A stretch of DNA of 64,000 nucleotides from Acidobacteriota bacterium (GCA_039683095.1 JBDKSB010000012.1:865846-929845), one strand, 5' to 3'. Shown: positions 25,777 through 34,245, counted from the first letter of the stretch. Numbers and translations are program-made. The notes: generated by a model from the letters alone, not told the origin.

Positions 25777-25983
25777 TTGGCTTTTGTACAGCTTGACGAA
25801 GGTGAGAATCTCGAGTCCGCGCTGCGCCGGTTCAAGAGGAAGGTCCAGCAGGAAGCGATCATCAAGGAGATCAAGAAGCACTCGGTCTACTTCAAGCCCG
25901 GCGAGAAGCGCCGCATGAAGGAGGCCCAGGCGCGCAAGCGGATGAGACGGCGCATCAAGAGAGAGCGCGACGTCGAGTATTAA
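25777..25983 (+). CDS. rpsU: Ribosomal protein bS21
   Basis: 68 residues from TTG 25777, with AGGAGGTGA upstream. The protein is short and very basic; it matches bS21: LESALRRFKRKVQQE, IIKEIKKHSVYFKPGEKRR and a basic tail. It binds the 30S platform near the anti-Shine-Dalgarno and helps initiation. It is transcribed from its own near-consensus promoter. Confidence 0.93.
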   Translation: MAFVQLDEGENLESALRRFKRKVQQEAIIKEIKKHSVYFKPGEKRRMKEAQARKRMRRRIKRERDVEY

Positions 25984-26060
25984 GAACTTTCATCTCTTCC
26001 CGGCCATTCCTCGCCCCGCCCGAGACCGCATCCGAGCCAGCATCGAAGGGCCGGGTCTTT

Positions 26061-26957
26061 ATGAGAGGGGGAGTGACGGCGACTCAAAAACCCGCCTGGC
26101 TGAAGGTCCCGCTCCCGTCGCACGGTGAATACTTCCGTGTCGCGGAGATCCTGAAGTCCGGGCGTCTGCACACGATCTGCCAGAGCGCCCGCTGCCCGAA
26201 CATCGGCGAGTGCTGGGAGCGGCGGACGGCCACGTTCCTCATCCTGGGCGACACCTGCACCCGCAACTGCGGCTTCTGCGCCGTGACCAAGGGGACGCCT
26301 CTGCCGCCCGACCCGGAGGAGCCGGCCCGCGTCGCCGCGGCCGCGGCGGCGCTCGGCCTGGCCCACGTGGTCATCACCTCGGTGACCCGCGACGACCTCC
26401 CCGACGGCGGGGCTGGCCATTTCGCGGCCGTGATCGGGGCCGTCCGCGGCCAGAGCCCGGCTACCCGGATCGAGGCCCTGATCCCCGACTTCGGGGGGGA
26501 GGCCGACGCGCTGGAGATCGTCCTGTCCGCCCGGCCGGACGTCCTCAACCACAACCTGGAGACGACCGAGACTCTCTATCCGGCCATCCGCCGCCCCCGC
26601 GAGAACTACCGCCGCTCGCTCGGCGTGCTGGCCGCGGCCAAGGCCAGGGGCGCCCTGACGAAATCGGGCCTCATGATCGGGTTGGGAGAGGACGAGGCGG
26701 ACATCTTAAAGGCCTTCGCCGACCTGCGTCAGGCCGGCTGCGACTTGCTGACCGTGGGGCAGTACCTGCAGCCGACGGCGGCCCATCCCCCGGTCGCCAG
26801 GTACTACACGCCCGGGGAGTTCGAAGCTTTCGCGGCGGACGCCCGCCGGGCCGGGTTCCTGGAGGTCGTGTCCGGACCGCTCGTCCGGAGCTCCTACGAG
26901 GCCGGCCGGCTGTACGAAGCGGTCCGCGCCAAGGACGAGGGAACATGCGCTACCTGA
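26061..26957 (+). CDS. lipA: Lipoyl synthase
   Basis: 298 residues. Auxiliary 4Fe-4S cluster ligands Cys40, Cys45 and Cys51 (CQSARCPNIGEC) and radical SAM ligands Cys66, Cys70 and Cys73 (CTRNCGFC) are both intact, and the C-terminal RSSY motif closes the auxiliary cluster site. It inserts two sulfurs into octanoyl chains on lipoyl-dependent dehydrogenases. ATG 26061 is the likely start; GTG 26073 is possible. Its 3' end overlaps the next gene by 13 bases. No lipB is nearby. Confidence 0.95.
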   Translation: MRGGVTATQKPAWLKVPLPSHGEYFRVAEILKSGRLHTICQSARCPNIGECWERRTATFLILGDTCTRNCGFCAVTKGTPLPPDPEEPARVAAAAAALGLAHVVITSVTRDDLPDGGAGHFAAVIGAVRGQSPATRIEALIPDFGGEADALEIVLSARPDVLNHNLETTETLYPAIRRPRENYRRSLGVLAAAKARGALTKSGLMIGLGEDEADILKAFADLRQAGCDLLTVGQYLQPTAAHPPVARYYTPGEFEAFAADARRAGFLEVVSGPLVRSSYEAGRLYEAVRAKDEGTCAT

Positions 26958-27685
26958 TCTTCACCGACATCCACGGCAACATGGAGGCCTTTCACGCCGT
27001 CCTCAAGGCCGTCCAGAAGAAGCGGATCGATCACTACATCTGCCTCGGCGACCTCGTCGGCTACGGCGCCTCCCCCAACGAGGTCATCCAGAAGATCCTG
27101 ACCCTCAAGCCGCTGTCGATCATCCGCGGCAACCACGACAAGGCCGTCTCCGGCCTCGACTCCGTCCAGACCTTCAACCCCATCGCCGCCTCGGCCATCT
27201 TCTGGACGAAGAAGACGATCGCCCGCAAGCATCTCGATTTCCTGGTCCGGCTGAAGCAGAGCCCCGAGGTCGTCCAGGATTCGATCACGATCTGCCACGG
27301 GGCGCCTTTCGACGAGGATTACTACATCTTCGGCGAGTTCGACGCGGCCGAGGCCTTCTCCTATGTCCAGACCCCGGTCTGCTTCTTCGGCCACACCCAC
27401 TTCCCCTTCGTCTACACCGAGAAGGACGGCAACGTCGAGGGCACGTTCCTCGAGGGCAACGCCAACGAGATCAAGCTCGAGAAGGGCGTCCGCTACCTCA
27501 TCAACCCCGGGTCGGTCGGCCAGCCGCGCGACCGCAACCCCCGGGCCGCGTTCGCCGTCTACGATTCCGAGGCCCGAACGGTCAAGTTCGGCCGCGTCGA
27601 GTACGACATCGAAGAGGCCAAACGGAAGATCATCGAGGAAAAGCTGCCGCCGGCCCTGGCCGAGCGCCTCAGCCTGGGCATCTGA
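26945..27685 (+). CDS. Calcineurin-like metallophosphoesterase (YfcE/MJ0936-like)
   Basis: 246 residues. All metal-binding motifs are present: FTDIHGNMEAF, CLGDLVGYGASP, IRGNHDKAV, ICHGAP and FFGHTHFPF, plus NPGSVGQPRD. This is the small cytoplasmic phosphodiesterase type that acts on nucleotide phosphodiesters in vitro. It starts inside lipA (13-base overlap), so expression is tied to lipoate synthesis, though I know of no biochemical link. Confidence 0.88.
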   Translation: MRYLIFTDIHGNMEAFHAVLKAVQKKRIDHYICLGDLVGYGASPNEVIQKILTLKPLSIIRGNHDKAVSGLDSVQTFNPIAASAIFWTKKTIARKHLDFLVRLKQSPEVVQDSITICHGAPFDEDYYIFGEFDAAEAFSYVQTPVCFFGHTHFPFVYTEKDGNVEGTFLEGNANEIKLEKGVRYLINPGSVGQPRDRNPRAAFAVYDSEARTVKFGRVEYDIEEAKRKIIEEKLPPALAERLSLGI

Positions 27686-27692
27686 ATTCCCC

Positions 27693-28550
27693 CTAAACCT
27701 TCGGATTCGCGTAACAATACACGCAGCCGTGGCGACAGGCCTGCGCGTAGCTGCCGATATCCTTCGATTCCGTGCAGAGGCAGTCCGCCCGTTGGCCGCG
27801 GTCCTTGCGGCGCGAGGCCGGCTCGCGGCCCGGATGCAGCGACTCGAGGAGCGCCCCGTCGATGCAGGCCGACGGCCGGAGGCCGGGGACGCCGTCCAGG
27901 AGCGTCTGCGAGCAGGCGTGCAGGACGAGCCCCCGCTCGGCCGCGACGGCCGCGAGCCCGGCCGCCCGAGCCCGCTTTTCTTCGTCGGGCGGATCGACGA
28001 AGCGGAAGCCGCGGGCGCGGGCCCGCCGCTCGGCCTTGCCGTACCACTGCGCGAAGCTGATGCGGATGTCCCGGACGCCGTTCGCCGCCGCCGCGTCCGC
28101 CGCCTCCGTGAACCGCCCGAGGTTAGACCGTATCTCGCCCCCGTCCTGCCAGAAGACGGCGGGATCGAACCGCAGCGAGACGCGCAGGGGATCGCCGGCC
28201 AGGGCGGCCAGCCCGGGGAGCTCGGCCAGGGCCTCGCGGAACGAGGGCACCCCGGGCTCGATCGCCGTCCGGCCCAGGCCCGTCACGGTGAAGTGCAGAT
28301 AAAGCTGATCATAGGCCGCGAGCAGGTCCCGCAGGCCGTGCGCGTTCCGCAGCAGGTTCGCGAAGTCCTTCGACCAGAGAACGATCGTATGGACCTTCTC
28401 CGGCGCGAGATCGACCCGATAGACGCCGCCCGCCGGCCCGGCCACCTCGGCCGCGCGACGGCGCAGGCAGGCGGCCAGCCAGTCCGGGAACGAGGCGACG
28501 AGGTCGGTGCGCCGCGAAGCGCTGATGACGGTCTTCAGGGTCTTATTCAC
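27693..28550 (-). CDS. DUF1848 family protein
   Basis: 285 residues. Starts KTVISASRRTDLVASFPDW and ends SKDIGSYAQACRHGCVYCYANP, the two hallmark ends of DUF1848. The C-terminal cysteines (CLC ... CRHGCVYC) look like a metal or iron-sulfur site; CxxxCxxC resembles a radical SAM loop at the wrong end of the chain. Function is unknown for the family. Its ATG overlaps the stop of the upstream zinc-ribbon gene by 8 bases. It is convergent with the phosphoesterase gene. Confidence 0.85.
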   Translation of the reverse strand: MNKTLKTVISASRRTDLVASFPDWLAACLRRRAAEVAGPAGGVYRVDLAPEKVHTIVLWSKDFANLLRNAHGLRDLLAAYDQLYLHFTVTGLGRTAIEPGVPSFREALAELPGLAALAGDPLRVSLRFDPAVFWQDGGEIRSNLGRFTEAADAAAANGVRDIRISFAQWYGKAERRARARGFRFVDPPDEEKRARAAGLAAVAAERGLVLHACSQTLLDGVPGLRPSACIDGALLESLHPGREPASRRKDRGQRADCLCTESKDIGSYAQACRHGCVYCYANPKV

Positions 28551-30183
28551 GCCGGCGGAAGAGCCGGTCGCCGATGGTCTCGCCGAGGAAGAACTTGAAC
28601 AGGAAGAAATAGATCAGCAGGAACACGCCGTAGAGAAGGAGCATCGGCCCGGACATGGCGCCCAGGATCTCGAACAGGGTCCGGCCCGTCGAGCCGGCGG
28701 CCAGCCAGAGGGCGACGAGCCAGAACAGGCCGACGAAGAGGATGTCGAAGGCCTTGGACTTGAAGAAGACCGAGAAGCTGAAGGGCGGCCGCGGCTCGGG
28801 CTCTTCGGCTTCTTCGGCGGCCTCAAAGGCCGGTCCGGCCGCCTCCCGAGGCCGCGCCGGCAGCACGGGCTCCCGGATGGGGCTGACTTGGCCCGCGGGC
28901 AGGACGACCTCCTCCGGGGTCAGGTCGCGGGGGATCTCCAGCGCCGCTTCCTCTTCCTCCCGCTCGTCCCGCTCTTCGTCGGCCAGCTCTTCGTCTTCCA
29001 TGTCCGCATCTTCTCCGGCCACGGCCGCTTCGAAGGGCAGCGGGGCCTGCCGGACTTGTTCCGGCAGCCCGATGGTCGAGTCCGAAGCCCGGCGCCGCGG
29101 GAAGATCTCGACTCCCTCCTCCGTATCGGGGGAGAACGGCTCTCCGCCGCGCTGCCGGCGCGTCTCGACCGGACCCGTGTCCTCGGTGAAGACGGGCGCA
29201 CCCTTCATGGTGCTGGCCCAGGGCGGGAGCGCCCCGGTCGACGGTTCGGGGGTGCCCGCCAAGGCGCCTTCCCCCGCGTCCGCTTCCTCCCGGGCCGGTC
29301 CCTCTTCCTCGCGTCCCGGCTCAGCTTGAGCCATCGGCTCGGCCCAGGGCATGGATCGGGGCTCGGGGATCGGCTCGGCCTCAGGGCGCCCGGAGGGCGG
29401 CTCCGGAGGAGCGGCGGGTGGTGCGGCGACGGCCCGTCCCTCGATGAACCTGTCCACCTTCTGCTTGCTCAGCTCGACCGTCCGGCCCAGGTTCTCGAAT
29501 TCCTTGGTATCGAACGTGACCGGGCGCAGGGCCGCTTCGCCGGCGGTCGCGGCCTCGTCGGGAGGCGGCGTCTCGGCGACATACTCGATCTCGGGCCGCT
29601 CGCCGGAGGGCGGGGGCGGCTCCAGCTCTTCTTCCTCTTCTTCGAGCTCGTCCTCGATCTCGTCGTCGAGGGCTATCGGCATCGTTCCTTTTCCGTGTTC
29701 TTCGTCTTCCTCGTCTTCCTCCAGGCTTTCCGCGCCCTCCTGAGGCGCGGCCGAGACGGACGGCGCTTTCACCTCGCCGGTCTTGTCCTCTTCCGGGGCG
29801 GCGGCGATCCCTGCCTTCCCCGCGGCGGCGTCGTTCTCGTCGACCAGGATGACCTCTTCGGTGGGTTCGCTTTCTTCGTCCTCCTCCCCCTCCTCGCCTT
29901 CCTCGTCGACGAGATCTTCGGGGCGCATCTCCTCGGTCTTCTCTTCGAGCTCCTCCTCGATGTCGTCCTCGAGGTCCCTGTCCCCGGTCGGGCGCTTCTC
30001 GCCCTCGGGCTCTTCGACCGTGTAGTCCTTCTCCTCGACCTCGGCCTCGACGATCTTCTCGCCCGGGATCTCCTCTTCCACATCGTCGTCGTCGGCGAAC
30101 AGCAGCTGGGTGCCGCAGTTGTTGCAGTACTTGTCGTTCTCGTCGATGATGGCGTGGCAATAGGGACAGCGGGTGATAGCCAT
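28543..30183 (-). CDS. Zinc-ribbon, highly acidic protein with C-terminal membrane domain
   Basis: 546 residues from ATG 30183 (ATGs at 30192 and 30198 are possible; none has a clear ribosome site). Residues 5-24 are a zinc ribbon, CPYCHAIIDENDKYCNNCG (Cys6, 9, 20, 23). Residues 30-450 are a low-complexity, Glu/Asp- and Pro-rich stretch, likely disordered. The last 80 residues hold two or three hydrophobic spans (ILFVGLFWLVALWLAAG; PMLLLYGVFLLIYFFLFKF) ending GETIGDRLFRRRE, resembling part of an RDD domain. The protein would sit in the inner membrane with a long acidic cytoplasmic arm. No function can be assigned. Confidence 0.75.
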   Translation of the reverse strand: MAITRCPYCHAIIDENDKYCNNCGTQLLFADDDDVEEEIPGEKIVEAEVEEKDYTVEEPEGEKRPTGDRDLEDDIEEELEEKTEEMRPEDLVDEEGEEGEEDEESEPTEEVILVDENDAAAGKAGIAAAPEEDKTGEVKAPSVSAAPQEGAESLEEDEEDEEHGKGTMPIALDDEIEDELEEEEEELEPPPPSGERPEIEYVAETPPPDEAATAGEAALRPVTFDTKEFENLGRTVELSKQKVDRFIEGRAVAAPPAAPPEPPSGRPEAEPIPEPRSMPWAEPMAQAEPGREEEGPAREEADAGEGALAGTPEPSTGALPPWASTMKGAPVFTEDTGPVETRRQRGGEPFSPDTEEGVEIFPRRRASDSTIGLPEQVRQAPLPFEAAVAGEDADMEDEELADEERDEREEEEAALEIPRDLTPEEVVLPAGQVSPIREPVLPARPREAAGPAFEAAEEAEEPEPRPPFSFSVFFKSKAFDILFVGLFWLVALWLAAGSTGRTLFEILGAMSGPMLLLYGVFLLIYFFLFKFFLGETIGDRLFRRRE

Positions 30184-30267
30184 TGATTTCATTATCATAA
30201 GGAAACGGGACGATGTCAATTGAATTGCGGGGCCCGTATCCTTTAGACTAGCGGCCGGAGGAAGCCG

Positions 30268-31071
30268 ATGCCGAAGACGACCTACAGGACCGCCATGATC
30301 ACCGGCGCTTCGGCCGGGTTGGGGACGGAGTACGCCCGTCAGCTGGCCGCCGCCGGGACGGATCTCATCCTCGTCGCCCGCCGCCGGGACCGGCTCGAGG
30401 AGCTGGCCGGGGAGCTCCGGGCCCGGCACGGCGTGACCGTAGAAACGCTCCAGGCCGACCTCGCCGCGCCGGAAGGGACGGCGGCCACCGAGGGCCGCGT
30501 CGCCGCGTGCCCGACGCTTGACCTCCTCGTCAACAACGCCGGCTTCGGCGGCAAGGCCGGGTTCGTCCGCGGCGACGTCGCGGACCACCTCGCCATGGTT
30601 CGCGTCCACGTCGACGCGACGGTCCGGCTGACCAGGGCGGCCCTGCCGGGGATGATCGGCCGCGGCCGGGGGGCCGTCATCAACCTCGCCTCCGTCGCCG
30701 CCTTCTCCCCGTTCTCGGGGGCGATGTACAGCGGGACGAAAGCGTTCTTGGTCATGTTCTCCGAGAACCTCCAGGCCGAGCTCCGCTCCAAGGGCGTCGT
30801 CGTCCAGGCCCTCTGTCCGGGCCTGACCCATACCGAGTTCCACGCCGCCGCCGGCCTGGACCTCTCGGGCCTTCCGCGGATCGCCTGGATGACCGCCGCG
30901 AAGGTCGTCAGGATATCGCTGAAGCGGCTCGGCCGGGGCGTCGTTTGCGTCCCCGGCTGGGTCAACAAGACCGTCTCCTTCCTGATGCGCTGCCCGCTGA
31001 CTGCCGGGCTCGTCCGGCTGATCGGCCGAAGCCGGGCAGTGCGCGGCGGGTCGGGCGCGGTCAAGGCCTGA
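30268..31071 (+). CDS. Short-chain dehydrogenase/reductase
   Basis: 267 residues with a classical SDR core: nucleotide-binding TGASAGLG (12-19), NNAGFGG, INLASVAAFSPFSG with the catalytic Ser, and YSGTK with Tyr and Lys, then LCPGLTHTEF. GGAGG precedes the ATG. An Arg pair after the second strand (ARRRDR) favours NADPH. It resembles the DltE/YqjQ-like group; substrate unknown. A remnant of an Xre regulator lies directly downstream in the same frame. Confidence 0.88.
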   Translation: MPKTTYRTAMITGASAGLGTEYARQLAAAGTDLILVARRRDRLEELAGELRARHGVTVETLQADLAAPEGTAATEGRVAACPTLDLLVNNAGFGGKAGFVRGDVADHLAMVRVHVDATVRLTRAALPGMIGRGRGAVINLASVAAFSPFSGAMYSGTKAFLVMFSENLQAELRSKGVVVQALCPGLTHTEFHAAAGLDLSGLPRIAWMTAAKVVRISLKRLGRGVVCVPGWVNKTVSFLMRCPLTAGLVRLIGRSRAVRGGSGAVKA

Positions 31072-31080
31072 AGCCGCCGG

Positions 31081-31221
31081 GAGGATCCGGCCCCTGGCCG
31101 TCCCCGCCGTCAACTCAAGCAAGGCCACGCCAGGGCCATCCGGTTCTCGACCCTCGAGAAGATCTGCGAGGTTCTGGATTGCCAGCCCGGCGATATCCTG
31201 AGTTTCAAGCGGGAGGGCTGA
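31081..31221 (+). pseudogene. C-terminal remnant of an Xre/Cro-type HTH regulator
   Basis: An open stretch between the SDR stop and a TGA at 31219 reads RAIRF then TLEKICEVLDCQPGDIL and FKREG. This is the C-terminal end of the small Cro/C1-type HTH_26 regulators. About 35 residues are recognisable, the DNA-reading helix is gone, and no start codon or ribosome site is present. It lies just upstream of the tRNA and looks like decay left by an insertion or deletion. Confidence 0.7.
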
Positions 31222-31293
31222 TCTGATCGGTGATCCCGTGGCGTCCCGGCCAAGATTGACAACCGCCCTCAATCCGATAAAATACGGTCGGCT

Positions 31294-31365
31294 GGGCGAT
31301 TAACTCAGCGGTAGAGTGCTACCTTCACACGGTAGAAGTCAGAGGTTCAAGTCCTCTATCGCCCA
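31294..31365 (+). tRNA. tRNA-Val(CAC)
   Basis: A 72-base cloverleaf: acceptor GGGCGAT with ATCGCCC, D-stem ACTC/GAGT, anticodon stem CTACC/GGTAG with loop TTCACAC (anticodon CAC at 31326-31328, reading GUG), T-arm AGAGG-TTCAAGT-CCTCT, discriminator A at 31365. CCA is not encoded. Confidence 0.95.
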
Positions 31366-31397
31366 CACTTCCTTTATCCGAAACGCGGTCCACCAGT

Positions 31398-31431
31398 CCC
31401 CCTTGATTGAACAAGGGGGCAGGGGGATTAA
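31398..31431 (+). repeat. Hairpin repeat, copy 1
   Basis: A 34-base unit: CCCCCTTG, a 6-base loop and CAAGGGGG (perfect 8-bp stem, 31398-31419), then CAGGGGGATTAA. A second direct copy lies at 31489-31522. The form is that of a REP/BIME-type palindromic element; no RAYT transposase is in the window. Confidence 0.85.
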
Positions 31432-31454
31432 TATCTACGGACAAAGTCTTGAGA

Positions 31455-31476
31455 GGCGTTTCGGCAGGGAAACGCC
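31455..31476 (+). repeat. Perfect hairpin between the two repeat copies
   Basis: GGCGTTTC, 6-base loop, GAAACGCC: an 8-bp perfect stem in the 57-base spacer between the direct copies, making the whole a composite palindromic element. Confidence 0.7.
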
Positions 31477-31488
31477 GTCCGCAAGTTT

Positions 31489-31522
31489 CCCCCTTGAATT
31501 AACAAGGGGGCAGGGGGATTAA
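31489..31522 (+). repeat. Hairpin repeat, copy 2
   Basis: Same unit as copy 1, differing only in the hairpin loop and end. Its 3' part runs straight into the coding remains of a GyrI-like domain, so it marks the break in that gene. Confidence 0.85.
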
Positions 31523-31856
31523 GACGAAGCTCCTGGCCGTTTACCACGACAACCCCGACATCACGGAAGCGGACAAGCTCCGCTCCAGCGCCTGCATCAC
31601 CGTGCCCCCGGAAACGAAGGCCGACGGCGAGATCGGCCGGATGTCCATTCCCGGCGGCCGCTTCGCCGTGGCCCGCGCCGAGATCCTGCCCCGCCAGTTC
31701 GGGGAGGCCTGGAACGCCCTGATGAGGGATTGGTTCCCCGAGAGCGGCTACCAGCCCGACGACCGGATATGCTACGAGGTCTATCTCAACGACCCCAAGA
31801 CCCATCCCGAAGGGAAGTTCCTGATCGAGATCTGCGAACCCGTCCGGCCGCTCTAA
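31521..31856 (+). pseudogene. Truncated GyrI-like effector domain (AraC-family regulator remnant)
   Basis: From 31521 the plus strand reads KLLAVYHDNPDITEADKLR, then ACITVPPETKADGEIG, GGRFAVARAEI and CYEVYLNDPKTHPEGKFLIEI. This is the C-terminal three-quarters of a GyrI-like/AraC effector-binding domain. The first 40-50 residues of the domain and any DNA-binding part are missing, replaced by the hairpin repeat. An ATG at 31602 could start an 84-residue product, but it would lack half the fold. It overlaps the tannase stop by 4 bases (convergent). Confidence 0.75.
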
Positions 31857-33388
31857 CGGCCCGACCTCTCCGGGCCGCAGATCCTGTCGATCCAGGCAAA
31901 GAGCCGGTCCAGGTCGTAATCCCCGCCATGCCCCTGTCCCCACGGGATCGCGAAGTCGACGTCGAAGCCTTCGTTCCTCAGCTTCGCGGCCAGGATGACG
32001 GGGATGGCCAGGGAGGTGTCCCGGTCGACGGCGCCGTGGCGGATCCGCCAATGCCGGGCCGTGGAGGCCCCCTTCGCGCCGATGTAGCTCATCGGATTCA
32101 TCATCTTCACGACCGCCGCGTCGGCCAGGGAGCGGTCCGCGCTGTTGTCCCTGCCGAACCGGGTGAAGTGCCGGCTGTCGACGGTCGCCGTGCCGAACAG
32201 GTTGTTCTCCGGGCTGCTGAGATCGAGGGCGTCAAAGGCGGGGGCCGTCTTCATCCTGGTGGCATACCGCGGGAAACGATCGAAGTCGATATCCGCGACC
32301 GTGGCGCCCCTGATGGTCAGCCAAGTCAGGCCGGACAGGTCCCCGCCGCCGTTCAGGGCGTCCTGCGCCGAGGCCATCACGAGGGATTTGATGTGATCCT
32401 TGAACGACCCGCCGCCGCTCGCGTCCAGGGTCAGGGGAGAGCCGTCGGCCTTCTTCAGTCCCAAGCCGTTCACGTACTCCGGGAACAGGGCCCTCAACCG
32501 GCCGGATATCTCGATCTGAGCGGCGGACATCGAACCCTTGGCCCTGCCGCTGTAGTCGTTGACGCCGTAGAACAGCCACTCGTAGGCGGCGTCCGCGTTA
32601 TCCAGGTTCGTGATAGGGCAATAGCAGCTGGCGGCGAAGATATCGTCCCGCTCGGCGGCCGCGCCGATCTCCTTGAGGAAGGGCTCATAATCCGCGGCGT
32701 TGCCGGAAGCCCCCAGCAACGCCGAAAGCGCGCCGCCCGCGCTGGTGCCGCTGGAGACGATCTTTTCGGCGTCCCCGGGCATGATCCGGTCGTTATGCCG
32801 CAGGTAGCGGACCGCCGCCTTCAGGTCCACGATGCAGGCCGGAGCCTTGCCGGTCAACATCCCGTTCGCGTTCCGCAAGGTCCGGCCGCGCGTTCCGGGC
32901 GCCGCCACGACGCAGCCCCTCGATAGGGCCATGAACGCGGCGTTCGGGCGTCCGTCCCTGGCCTGGCCGGGGCCGCCGGCCAAGCCGGGCATGTAGCCGC
33001 CCACGGAATTCGGGAAGAAGATGGGAGCCGTCCTGGCGTTGTAGCCCCCGACCGTCTCGCCCTTATAGAACGCCTCAGGCACAAAGAAGCTCAGGCTTTG
33101 ATATCTCGCGTCGACTGGGTTGGCCGCATAGACTATGTTCTCATAGGCGCGGTAGGCAATCGTCAGGTCGCCCACCGTCAGGGTCTTTACGCTGCAGCGG
33201 GCTTCGTCGAACGCCAAGCCCGGGTTTCCCTGTCGCGCCGCCGGCGCGACCCCGGCCGGGCTCCCCGGAGCATTGGCGCGCTTGGCTATGACCGATGCCG
33301 CATCGGCATCGCCCACGACGCTCCGGTCGGCCGCCGCGACGACCGCGAGACCCAGAAGCAGAGTGAAGATGGCCTGGCTTTTTTTCAA
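31853..33388 (-). CDS. Tannase-like (subtype B) secreted esterase, alpha/beta hydrolase
   Basis: 511 residues from TTG 33388, chosen because AAAGGGGA lies just upstream and a signal peptide begins there (KKSQAIFTLLLGLAVVAAA); GTG 33412 is the alternative. The body closely follows bacterial subtype-B tannases: YRAYENIVYAANPVDARYQ, IFFPNSVGGYMPG, KAPACIVDLKAAVRYLRHND, the nucleophile elbow SSGTSAGGALSALLG (Ser about 216), CYCPITNLDNADAAYEW, and a C-terminal catalytic His in WGQGHGGDYD. Family members split galloyl esters of plant tannins. Exported here. It may have been acquired together with the neighbouring repeat scar. Confidence 0.87.
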   Translation of the reverse strand: MKKSQAIFTLLLGLAVVAAADRSVVGDADAASVIAKRANAPGSPAGVAPAARQGNPGLAFDEARCSVKTLTVGDLTIAYRAYENIVYAANPVDARYQSLSFFVPEAFYKGETVGGYNARTAPIFFPNSVGGYMPGLAGGPGQARDGRPNAAFMALSRGCVVAAPGTRGRTLRNANGMLTGKAPACIVDLKAAVRYLRHNDRIMPGDAEKIVSSGTSAGGALSALLGASGNAADYEPFLKEIGAAAERDDIFAASCYCPITNLDNADAAYEWLFYGVNDYSGRAKGSMSAAQIEISGRLRALFPEYVNGLGLKKADGSPLTLDASGGGSFKDHIKSLVMASAQDALNGGGDLSGLTWLTIRGATVADIDFDRFPRYATRMKTAPAFDALDLSSPENNLFGTATVDSRHFTRFGRDNSADRSLADAAVVKMMNPMSYIGAKGASTARHWRIRHGAVDRDTSLAIPVILAAKLRNEGFDVDFAIPWGQGHGGDYDLDRLFAWIDRICGPERSGR

Positions 33389-33506
33389 GGCGGTTCCCCT
33401 TTCAGAAGACACAACTCTTCATTCCCGGCATGACGATGCCGATCCTCCTTCCCGGCGGAACCCGGCCCCCGGGGAAGGGCCTCCCGGACGGCCGGGACGC
33501 CCGCGC

Positions 33507-34085
33507 TCAGAAAGCCAGGCCGATCGTCGCCGAGAGGACGCCGTTCTTCAGATCGATCGTTCCCAGGTCTGGGATCTCGAGTTTCTGGAGCCCCATCGTG
33601 TACCGGGCATCGATATGGACCGAGCCGCCCAGCTGGAGGCCGGCGCCGAAGACGGCGCTGTAATCGGATTTCGGCATGTCGTCGATCTTATAGCCCTCGA
33701 CGGCCGCTTTCAGCTTCCAGCCGAAGGCCGGGCCGGCGAAGACGAACGGATGGACGCTGCCCATCGGGATCCGGACCTTGAGGAGGACCGGGATCTCGAT
33801 GTAGTCGAACTTGAGCTTGCCTTCGCCCGTATCGGCCCCCTTCATCGTATAAAGGATCTCGGGCTGGATGGTCAGGACCCGGCCGAAATTCAGCTCGAGG
33901 AAGATCCCGCCGCAGAACCCGACCGTGCTCTTCCAGTCGGCGAGGGCGTCGGAGAAATTGCCGTTGACGTTGGCGACGTTCGCCCCGCCCTTGAGGCCGA
34001 ACTTGACGCCGGCGGCGGCCGCCTGAGGCAGGGCCAGGACCGTTACGAACAGGCCGATCACCAGGATCCTCGACAGGTTCTTCAT
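33507..34085 (-). CDS. PorT-like outer-membrane beta-barrel protein
   Basis: 192 residues. Signal peptide 1-25 (cleavage near QAAAAG), then an eight-strand type barrel: VKFGLKGGANVANVNGNF, IFLELNFGRVLTIQPEILYT, KFDYIEIPVLLKVRI, FVFAGPAFGWKLK, GLQLGGSVHIDARYT, ending SATIGLAF with a terminal Phe. This is the OMP_b-brl_2/PorT-like fold. AAAGGAG precedes the ATG and a sigma-70 promoter lies at 34151-34179. Specific role unknown. Confidence 0.85.
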   Translation of the reverse strand: MKNLSRILVIGLFVTVLALPQAAAAGVKFGLKGGANVANVNGNFSDALADWKSTVGFCGGIFLELNFGRVLTIQPEILYTMKGADTGEGKLKFDYIEIPVLLKVRIPMGSVHPFVFAGPAFGWKLKAAVEGYKIDDMPKSDYSAVFGAGLQLGGSVHIDARYTMGLQKLEIPDLGTIDLKNGVLSATIGLAF

Positions 34086-34150
34086 TGGATCTCCTTTCGA
34101 GCGAAATTAGCCCGGGCTTGCAGCGCTCGCGGACATGGTTCCCTGGCGAC

Positions 34151-34179
34151 ATCCTAACAAAATCCGCGCTGCTTGTTAA
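34151..34179 (-). promoter_or_regulatory. Sigma-70 promoter for PorT-like gene
   Basis: Minus strand TTAACA (34179-34174), 17-base spacer, TAGGAT (34156-34151). Confidence 0.55.
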
Positions 34180-34245
34180 GGGTCCGCGGCGGGCCGCTCC
34201 CCCTCGCCAGGGCCCTCGTTCCCGGCCGGTCCTTTGGGAATCCGC

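Noticed and set aside
27693..28550. DUF1848 protein as a radical SAM enzyme
   Set aside because: CxxxCxxC occurs at the C-terminus and the rest lacks radical SAM motifs such as GGEP; kept as DUF1848 of unknown function.
31398..31522. CRISPR-like array
   Set aside because: Only two repeat copies with strong hairpins and no cas genes; better explained as a REP/BIME-type element.
31602..31856. 84-residue gene starting at ATG 31602
   Set aside because: Homology-like sequence to a GyrI domain continues upstream in frame to the repeat, so this is part of a truncated domain and not an intact small gene.
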